A DNA stretch of 54,034 nucleotides from an uncultured Clostridia bacterium (lineage in GTDB: Bacteria > Bacillota > Clostridia > TANB77 > CAG-508), in the NCBI GenBank assembly GCA_947589835.1, contig CANQCT010000004.1, positions 1-54,034 on the forward strand, written 5' to 3'. A program made the position numbers and the translations under genes. Below the pieces are notes generated by a model. That model did no database searches, was not told where the DNA came from, and saw nothing but the letters and a program-made list of their open reading frames with translations. How positions within the stretch are numbered: position 1 is the first letter of the stretch; every line of letters begins with the position of its first letter. This document shows positions 48,222-54,034 of the stretch, piece after piece.

Positions 48222-50875
48222 TTAAATCCACTCATTATACTTTTTAATGTAAATTTTCTTAGCAATCATTGCAACAAAACAGTATAAAATAGGAATTAAT
48301 ATAATAATTGGCATAAATTCAAATGGAATAGGTACTAAGCCTATTAGCTTTCCAAGCCATGTAAAAGGTATAATTACGCCAATAATTGCAAGTAGTATAG
48401 ATGAAAAGTATACAAACTTGTGTGCATTACTTTCAATAAATGGAATTTTAGCTGTTCTAATAATATGCATACCAAGTAAGTTTGAAACAATACTATAAGA
48501 AAACCATATTGTTTGAAAAGTAGCTACATCATGTAATTTGAATACAAGTAATAAAATAGCAAAAACTATAATATCAAAAATAGAACTTACTGGCCCCATA
48601 AATAACATAAAGTTTTTTAAACTTTTTATATTAAATTTTCTAGGTTCTTTTAAGTCTTCTTCATCTACATTATCAAAAGGAAGAGTTAATTGCCCAAAAT
48701 CGTATAATAAGCCTTCAACTAGTAATTGAATAGGTGTTTCTGGTAAAAAAGGTAAAATAACACTTGCAATAATTACAGAAACCACTTCTCCAAAGTTAAA
48801 GCTTGTTGATAATTTAATATATTTCATTAAATTTGCATAAGTTTTTCTTCCGCTCGTACACGCCATCTAATAAAACTTTTAAATCTTTTTTTAACAAAAT
48901 TATATCAGCAGATTCTTTTGCAATATCAACAGCAGTATCAACAGAAATTCCAACATCTGAATTTATAAGGGAAGGGGCATCATTAATACCATCGCCCATA
49001 TAGCCTACCACATTATTAGACTCGTGTAAAAGCCTAACAATTCTAGCCTTTTGTATGGGTGAAAGCTTTACAAATATATTACATTTTTTAAGTAACCTTA
49101 AAACACCGCTATCTGAAAGCTTTTCAATTTGTTTTCCTTCTATAATCATATCAGAATTTATACCAACTTTTTGGCATATACATTTTGTTACTTCTAGGTT
49201 ATCTCCAGTTAAAACCATAACACGAATTCCTGCATTATTTAACTGCTCTATGGCAGATTTTGCACTCTTTTTAGGTGGGTCTAAAAAGCCAATAAAGCCT
49301 AAAAGAACCATATTTTTTTCATCTTTTACACTAAACTTAGTAATATTTGCTATATCATTTTTTTGGCAAACCGCAACAACCCTTAAGCCATCTTCATTAA
49401 GCTTTTTAGAAATTTGCTTAATATTATCTTTAATTTCTTTAGTAATTGGAGAAACTTCACCTTTATAATCTACCATTGTGCATATATTTAAAATTTCTTC
49501 AACAGCACCTTTAGTAATTAACTGTTTTTTTGTACCATCTGTAACAATAACAGATAAACATCTACGCGAAAAATCAAAAGGAATTTCATCAACTAATTTA
49601 TATTTATCTACATATTCTTTCATATTATTTTCAAAAGCTCTATTTACAACTGCTTCATCAATATTGCCTCTTAAGCCAGTTTGAAAATATGAATTTAAAA
49701 ATGCATGCTTTAAAATTCTAAAATCTTCCTCGCCATATATATCTAAATATTTTTCTAAAACAATTTTATCTTCTGTAAGTGTACCAGTTTTATCAGTACA
49801 TAAAATATTAATAGAGCCAAAGCTTTGAATTGCATCTAATTTTTTTACAATAGTTTTCTTTTTAGACATTCTAATAGCACCTTTTGAAAGGCTAGAAGAA
49901 AGAATAACAGGGAGCAAAAGAGGGGTAATGCATATAGCAATAGCAACTGCAAAGGTAAAAGCAGTTATAATACTATGTTTAGCAACATTTAAAATAAATA
50001 CTATTGGTATAAGAATAAGCATAAAACGTATTAATAGTTTACTTATACTTTCAATTCCGCTTTTGAAAAGCAGATTTTGGCTTACTACTTGGAATAGTAT
50101 GTGCAACTTTTCCAAAGTAAGTATCATCTGCAGTTTTTATAACAACACATTTTGCGCTACCACTTATAACATTAGTGCCCATAAAGCAAATATTATCTAA
50201 GTCTGAAATATTATCAATAGAAGAATTTTTCTTGCTATCAACTTTTAAATTATATGGTTCATTTAAGTCGTAAGAATCTCCTAACTCTACTACTTTTTTA
50301 ACCGCATCAGACTCACCAGTTAAGGAAGATTGTCCAACATATAAATCTTTTGCTTCTAAAACCCTAAGGTCTGCCGGAATTAAACTTCCAGCAGAAAGCA
50401 TTACAATATCTCCAACAGTAATTTGCTTAATAGGAATTAAAGTTTCCTTTCCATCACGCAAAACAGTAGCAGTTGTAGCCACAAGCTCCTTTAATTTTTC
50501 TGCTGCTTTATTTGAATTATACTCTTCAAAAAACTCCAAAAGTGTACTTGAAATTACTAAAATTAAAATTACAATAATATTTGCATAGTTTGGAGTTTCT
50601 GCTAAGTATACATCTGTATACATTAAAACAGCTGCAATAGCAAGAAGTATACTATTAAAAGGGCTAAATAAACTTTCTAAAAAGTATTTATACCATTTTT
50701 TAGGTTTTGATTGCTTAACTTCATTTAAGCCGTATTTATTTATATTCTTTTGAGCTTCACTTGTACTTAGACCATTTTCATTAATTTTAAATTCTTTTAA
50801 AAACTGCTCTTTTTTTAAAGAACTTTGCACTCCATATAGCTTTTCTACATCTACATCTTCTTTTATATTTGACAT
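48222..50875 (-). CDS. mgtA: MgtA-like P-type ATPase, read through two +1 CGG shifts
   Basis: Three open segments in successive frames make one protein of 883 residues, normal for a type IIIB Mg2+ ATPase. Segment 1 holds the actuator motif SSLTGESDAV. Segment 2 has LLIRFMLILIPIVFILN, the helix 4 region, ILCTDKTGTLTEDKIVLEKY near residue 360, MVLTGDNLEV, and GYMGDGINDAPSL. Segment 3 has TYANLMKYIKLSTSFNFGEV and the C-terminal helices with NLLGMHIIRTAKIPFI. Joins are CGG at 50059 (SAFQK-G-IES, codon 273) and at 48852 (DGVYE-G-RKTY, codon 675); both restore the Gly seen in MgtA proteins. The family's TPEMLP is TPLLLP here, so the helix-4 Glu is missing. ATG 50875 has TTGGAG upstream. Confidence 0.9.
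48849..48852 (-). other. CGGA +1 recoding site 2 in mgtA
   Basis: The context on the minus strand is GAG-CGG-A followed by AGA. The zero frame ends 12 codons later; skipping C gives EGRKTYANLMKY, diagnostic of MgtA. Confidence 0.8.
50056..50059 (-). other. CGGA +1 recoding site 1 in mgtA
   Basis: The context on the minus strand is AAG-CGG-A followed by ATT. The zero frame stops two codons later (CGG AAT TGA); skipping C gives FQKGIESISKLLIRFM. Confidence 0.8.
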
Positions 50876-51050
50876 TTGCAAAATCAACTCCAATTTTTGT
50901 GATTATAACTTTGTAATTATTATACACTAAATTAGAAAAAATAGTTAATTTTATTAAAATTTAATAATATTATAGCTAAAAATATTCAAATGTATTATAA
51001 TTAGCATTAACAATGATACTAAAATTCAATTAATAGTATAATTGCGCTAA

Positions 51051-51163
51051 AGCTCGAATAGTACTATTTTTCGCAGTTTTGAAAGGTCCCGTTCTGAGTT
51101 ACTTCTATGAATCTGCTTCTTGGGCGGGCAATTTGAAAAACAAGAAAACTAGTACTATTCGAG
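51051..51163 (-). repeat. TAGTACTA palindromic repeat, copy 7 (full, - orientation)
   Basis: Arms CTCGAA and TTCGAG. On the minus strand the cargo has GTTTTCTTGTTTTTCAAATT, GCCCGCCC, TTCATAGAAG and TCAGAACGGGACCTTT; the variable part is the most diverged of the seven. It lies between the divergent starts of mgtA and the HD gene, so it is not merely a terminator. Confidence 0.85.
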
Positions 51164-51221
51164 TGATATAAACCATTAACAAATATATTATAAAATTTTA
51201 TTATACAAGGGGTATTAAAAG

Positions 51222-52259
51222 ATGAAGAATGAATATTATACTAATTTAAATGAAAAAATAAAAGAATATTTTAAAATTTTAGAACCAAATTTTCCAGAAT
51301 GGTTACATGAATATATAAACACAAAAGAGTTATTAAAGCAGCAATATATAAGCGTTAGTTGTGGAATTCTATATACTAATTTATTTGATATTAATTTCTT
51401 CTATTCAAGTTTAGATCATTCAGTTGCAGTTGCATTAATAGTATGGCATTTTACACACGATAAAAAGCAAACATTATCTGGCTTGTTTCACGATATAGCA
51501 ACACCAGCATTTAAGCATTGCATAGACTACTTAAATGGAGACTATATGACTCAAGAATCAACAGAAGATTTAACAACGCAAATAATAAAAAATTCTAGTG
51601 AAATAATGTCATTATTAAAAAGAGATAACATTGATATTTCAGAAGTTGATAATTATCATATTTACCCAATAGCAGATAACGATACACCACAGTTATCTGC
51701 AGATAGATTAGAATATTCTTTATCAAATGGTCTATTCATACATAAAATAATAAATTTAGAAGATGTTAAAGAAATGTATAACGATATTGAAATACAAAAA
51801 AATGAAGAAGGGGAAATAGAGCTAGGCTTTAAAACCAAAAAAATAGCAAGAAACTTTGTTAAATCTGTAAGCAACTCATCATTAATATATTTAGAAGATA
51901 GAACAAGATATTCTATGCAACTTATTGCAGATATATTAAAAAGATTAATTGGTGAAAATAAAATAACAAAGCAAGATTTATATGAATTAAAAGAAAGTGA
52001 TGTAATTAATATTATTGAAAATTCTAAATATAACGAAATATTTAATATTTGGAAAAATGCTAAAAAAATAAAAACATCAAATGAAGAGCCAAAAAATGTA
52101 TATTATGTGCATCATGGTACAAAAGTTAGATATATAGACCCACTATTTAATGGAGAAAGAATGTCAAAGTGTTGCAAAATTGCTAAGAAAATGATAGATA
52201 GCGTTTTTGATTATGATATGAACAAATATGTGTATTTAGATTTAAAATTTGAGGATTAA
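51222..52259 (+). CDS. HD-domain phosphohydrolase (dGTPase-like)
   Basis: The 345-residue protein has the HD site: LDHSVAVALIVWHFTHD, LSGLFHDIATPAFKHCIDYL (HD near residue 90), and DTPQLSADRLEYSLSNG. The layout, with a long helical C-terminal half, resembles dNTP triphosphohydrolases and uncharacterised relatives. A Cys pair occurs near the end (KCCKIAKKM). Start ATG 51222 has AAGGGG before it. It is the last clearly native-looking gene at the right side; no in-frame CGG. Confidence 0.78.
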   Translation: MKNEYYTNLNEKIKEYFKILEPNFPEWLHEYINTKELLKQQYISVSCGILYTNLFDINFFYSSLDHSVAVALIVWHFTHDKKQTLSGLFHDIATPAFKHCIDYLNGDYMTQESTEDLTTQIIKNSSEIMSLLKRDNIDISEVDNYHIYPIADNDTPQLSADRLEYSLSNGLFIHKIINLEDVKEMYNDIEIQKNEEGEIELGFKTKKIARNFVKSVSNSSLIYLEDRTRYSMQLIADILKRLIGENKITKQDLYELKESDVINIIENSKYNEIFNIWKNAKKIKTSNEEPKNVYYVHHGTKVRYIDPLFNGERMSKCCKIAKKMIDSVFDYDMNKYVYLDLKFED

Positions 52260-52315
52260 ACAAAATATATTTTTGCATAAAATGTGTGACGACTTAAACA
52301 ATAAGCTTTTTTATG

Positions 52316-52345
52316 TTGCTTTTTTATAAAAATATGTGCTATAAT
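52316..52345 (+). promoter_or_regulatory. Promoter of the 52.4 kb gene
   Basis: TTGCTT, 18 bases and TATAAT with an extended TG (GTGCTATAAT) lie about 84 bases before the ATG, giving a leader long enough for the RNA switch described next. Confidence 0.65.
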
Positions 52346-52361
52346 ATACATATCGTATTGC

Positions 52362-52422
52362 TTAGAAACCAATAAGTTATATTACTTGGAGGTTTCTAAC
52401 CTCCAAGAAAATTCAAGGAGGT
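52362..52422 (+). promoter_or_regulatory. Candidate translational RNA switch (mutually exclusive hairpins)
   Basis: TTAGAAACC (52362-52370) can pair with GGTTTCTAA (52391-52399). CTTGGAGGTT (52385-52394) can pair with AACCTCCAAG (52398-52407). The two helices overlap and exclude each other. ACCTCC of the last arm can also pair with the ribosome site AAGGAGGT at 52415-52422. Helix 2 would therefore free the ribosome site and helix 1 would leave an anti-Shine-Dalgarno strand available to block it. Confidence 0.55.
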
Positions 52423-52428
52423 AAAAAT

Positions 52429-52980
52429 ATGCTTCAAACGAAAAAGGAAAATCCACCGAACGTTATGGAATACTACGAATGGATTTTAGCACGAGGATTC
52501 AAAAACCAAGAAGAACATCATAAGTACGTTTCTTACCAAGAACAGGACTTTATGCAAAACGTTATTTATCCAATGTTTTACAAAGAGAAAGCACATTTTA
52601 AAACTCCAATTCCGTTTCCAATGGTTTTAAAAGACTATAGTTCAGAAAAGCCCAAGTATGTAATAAATAATAGCTTTTTCACTATTATCTTTTTTTCCTA
52701 CAACAATTTGGATGATGAGGTGTGCTGGGAAGTATCTGTTCATGTGAAAAATCACGAATTTTGTGATGAGCGGATACTATCGTTCAAAAAATGGTTCATG
52801 CAATACTATTGTAATGACGAAAGAGTTTACTCCATTCAAATGGAAGAAATGCCGAAGGAATTTTTATATCCTAGGCTGGACTTCTATGACGACAAGGTAC
52901 AGGATTTCTGCATTGAATTTTGGAATAGTGGAAGAGATTTTATGCTGTTTAAGCTTTTAGATATCTTAAGACTGTTTTAA
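52429..52980 (+). CDS. Hypothetical protein, likely acquired
   Basis: This 183-residue soluble protein is rich in Tyr, Phe, Trp and Met (MEYYEWILARGFKNQEEHHK, FMQNVIYPMFYKEKAH). I recognise no domain. AAGGAGGT lies 7 bases before the ATG and is the target of the candidate RNA switch. Codon use differs from the core genes: TCG, CCG, GAC and CAC are common, and it contains the only in-frame CGG of the window that is read as a normal codon (52771, Arg in CDERILSF). The frame shifted at that CGG also stays open to 52960, but its product looks random, so I call Arg. Probably horizontally acquired. Confidence 0.7.
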   Translation: MLQTKKENPPNVMEYYEWILARGFKNQEEHHKYVSYQEQDFMQNVIYPMFYKEKAHFKTPIPFPMVLKDYSSEKPKYVINNSFFTIIFFSYNNLDDEVCWEVSVHVKNHEFCDERILSFKKWFMQYYCNDERVYSIQMEEMPKEFLYPRLDFYDDKVQDFCIEFWNSGRDFMLFKLLDILRLF

Positions 52981-52995
52981 AATTTATTGCAAAGT

Positions 52996-53044
52996 TAAAA
53001 TAGCGAGCAAATGAAAATATTTTTCTATTTGCCCGCTATTTTTA
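52996..53044. terminator. Bidirectional terminator
   Basis: AAAATAGCGAGCAAAT and ATTTGCCCGCTATTTT pair across a short AT loop; runs of A on the left and T on the right allow use in both directions. Confidence 0.8.
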
Positions 53045-53058
53045 TGTAATAGAAAATT

Positions 53059-53118
53059 TCAAATAACATTAAATGCCAGTAGCGAAAACAAATTCACTAC
53101 TGGCATTTAATGTTATTT
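53059..53118. terminator. Long hairpin at the 3' end of the minus-strand gene
   Basis: AAATAACATTAAATGCCAGT and ACTGGCATTTAATGTTATTT are perfect 20-base complements over an 18-base loop. The right arm covers the stop codon of the gene ending at 53113, so the transcript of that gene ends in this hairpin. Confidence 0.75.
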
Positions 53119-53820
53119 ACAATTTAAATATAAAATGTGTAAAAAGTCAGATAGCTGTATCATTCCACTTTCTGCGTTCTGCATAAGATACATACGAATA
53201 ATTGCTGCAAGGGCTTCAGGCGTAATAGTTTCGTTAGGTATACTAATATTGACCTTTTGAAAGAAATTTTTTGCCTTCAATTCTAACTTATAACCCAAGC
53301 CAAAATCATTAATATATTCTTTGGGTTCGCTAATTATCTTTTTAGCACAATGAAATGCGAAAAGAATATTTTCATCAGTAGTATTATCCGAAGTTAATGA
53401 ATAAATTAAGGATGATGCAATATCAAAATCGTTAAACATTCGTCCTAATGGATTCTCATCAGCACATATAGTATTATACATAATGGTATTAAATTGTAAA
53501 ATCCAGTCAGCACTCAAATTATTCGGATTATACTTCTCTTCATCAATCATTTCATTAACTAAGTCAACATACTGATACAAATTCTTTTCATAATCTTCTT
53601 TGGTCATGTTTTGAAATTTTTGTTTTTCTTTTGCTGTTTCGATAAAATATATAGTTGTGAAAAAAAACAATAATAAGAGCATACAAGCTATAAATATTAT
53701 CAAAACAATGTCTGGTAATTTAGCAATTATAATTATAACGCTCAAAAAACATAAAAACATAAAAATACAAAAACATTTAATCGGGTGATCGGCAAAATAC
53801 TGAGCAATTTTTTTACGCAT
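53113..53820 (-). CDS. Hypothetical membrane protein
   Basis: The 235-residue protein begins with basic MRKKIAQYF and two hydrophobic helices (about residues 17-33 and 36-62), then a cytoplasmic, mostly helical domain with many Glu, Asn and Tyr (EKNLYQYVDLVNEMIDEEKY, TPEALAAIIRMYLMQNAES). I recognise no domain. AAGGAGAATT lies just before the ATG. It is convergent with the previous gene, and both lie between strong hairpins. Context gives no function; like its neighbour it may be part of an acquired segment. Confidence 0.7.
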   Translation of the reverse strand: MRKKIAQYFADHPIKCFCIFMFLCFLSVIIIIAKLPDIVLIIFIACMLLLLFFFTTIYFIETAKEKQKFQNMTKEDYEKNLYQYVDLVNEMIDEEKYNPNNLSADWILQFNTIMYNTICADENPLGRMFNDFDIASSLIYSLTSDNTTDENILFAFHCAKKIISEPKEYINDFGLGYKLELKAKNFFQKVNISIPNETITPEALAAIIRMYLMQNAESGMIQLSDFLHILYLNCK

Positions 53821-53960
53821 TTTAATTCTCCTTAAAATAATTATTTTATAATGAATGCCTATATATCAACCTGCAAAACAGGATAAAAAAATTAACATAA
53901 TTATTCTATCACATATTATTGAATTTTTCAATATTTTTTTAGCCGTATAATTTTTTTATG

Positions 53961-54022
53961 TGAATTTTTAGTAAAAATGTCCCGTTTTTAATTTTGAATT
54001 TTTAGTAAAAATGTCCTATTTT
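53961..54022. repeat. Two direct copies of a 35-base unit at the window end
   Basis: TGAATTTTTAGTAAAAATGT followed by CC and a T-run occurs twice in direct succession, the second running to the window edge. More copies may lie outside. The spacing is tandem, without unique spacers. The rest of 53821-54034 is AT-rich and shows no gene. Confidence 0.6.
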
Positions 54023-54034
54023 TTTAAAGTTAAA

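Noticed and set aside
50876..51050. Magnesium riboswitch (M-box) ahead of mgtA
   Set aside because: The upstream region is AT-rich and none of the M-box conserved words is visible.
52771..52960. A thirteenth +1 site in the 52.4 kb gene
   Set aside because: The zero frame gives a normal-looking protein to 52980, while the shifted frame gives a random-looking sequence; no homology supports the shift.
53961..54034. CRISPR repeat at the right edge
   Set aside because: Only two direct tandem copies with no unique spacer of regular size are visible.

Overview
The window is AT-rich (about 30% GC by eye) and comes from an endospore-forming low-GC Firmicute, most likely an uncultured or gut member of the Clostridia. 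The evidence is the sporulation genes (spoIIP, ytxC-like, gpr), an ileS T-box leader, an L21 leader RNA ahead of rplU, and a typical clostridial gene order (trxB-trxA, recJ-rel-MBL hydrolase-hisS-spoIIP, rplU-rpmA-trpS-obg-ileS, queA-tgt-secD-secF). No tRNA or rRNA gene was recognised.

Layout. Bases 1-9.3 kb are an accessory, partly decaying region. It holds the C-terminal part of a tyrosine recombinase, a SEC-C remnant, a nucleotidase/nucleoside-hydrolase fusion, an HD hydrolase, a glutamine-amidotransferase remnant, a nitroreductase, a broken transglutaminase-like gene, a Cof-type HAD phosphatase, a higher-GC foreign membrane-protein gene that abuts a truncated HAD gene, and an AbrB/PIN toxin-antitoxin pair. 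Bases 9.9-52.3 kb look like core chromosome: a decayed Rpn-type gene, a secreted SH3b-CAP protein, a Ca2+ P-type ATPase, a polysaccharide deacetylase, the thioredoxin pair, recJ, rel, an MBL hydrolase, hisS, spoIIP, pgi, rplU, rpmA, trpS, obg, ileS, queA, tgt, secDF, sporulation genes and an MgtA-type ATPase. Bases 52.4-54 kb carry two unrecognised genes that look foreign, the first preceded by a candidate RNA switch.

The most striking signal is a recurrent recoding pattern. Six otherwise intact genes (recJ, rel, spoIIP, obg, queA twice, mgtA twice) and one decayed gene (Rpn family, four times) are interrupted by exactly one extra C placed directly before a glycine codon, giving in-frame CGG followed by A or C. 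Skipping the C (+1 shift, CGGA read as Gly) restores full-length proteins and, where the family is well known, a conserved glycine. In every other gene from 1 to 52.3 kb, CGG is never used as an in-frame codon. It looks as if CGG is unassigned or very poorly decoded here and serves as a +1 frameshift signal or part of a quadruplet codon. A systematic sequence error is the main alternative.

A second layer is a family of roughly 110-bp intergenic repeats (seven full copies, plus solo, partial and variant copies). Each is a perfect short palindrome centred on TAGTACTA, into which a structured cargo of about 85-100 bp appears to have been inserted with duplication of TAGTACTA. Another repeat family (GGGACAGGT...GGGACACATA) abuts the stop codons of rel and trpS.
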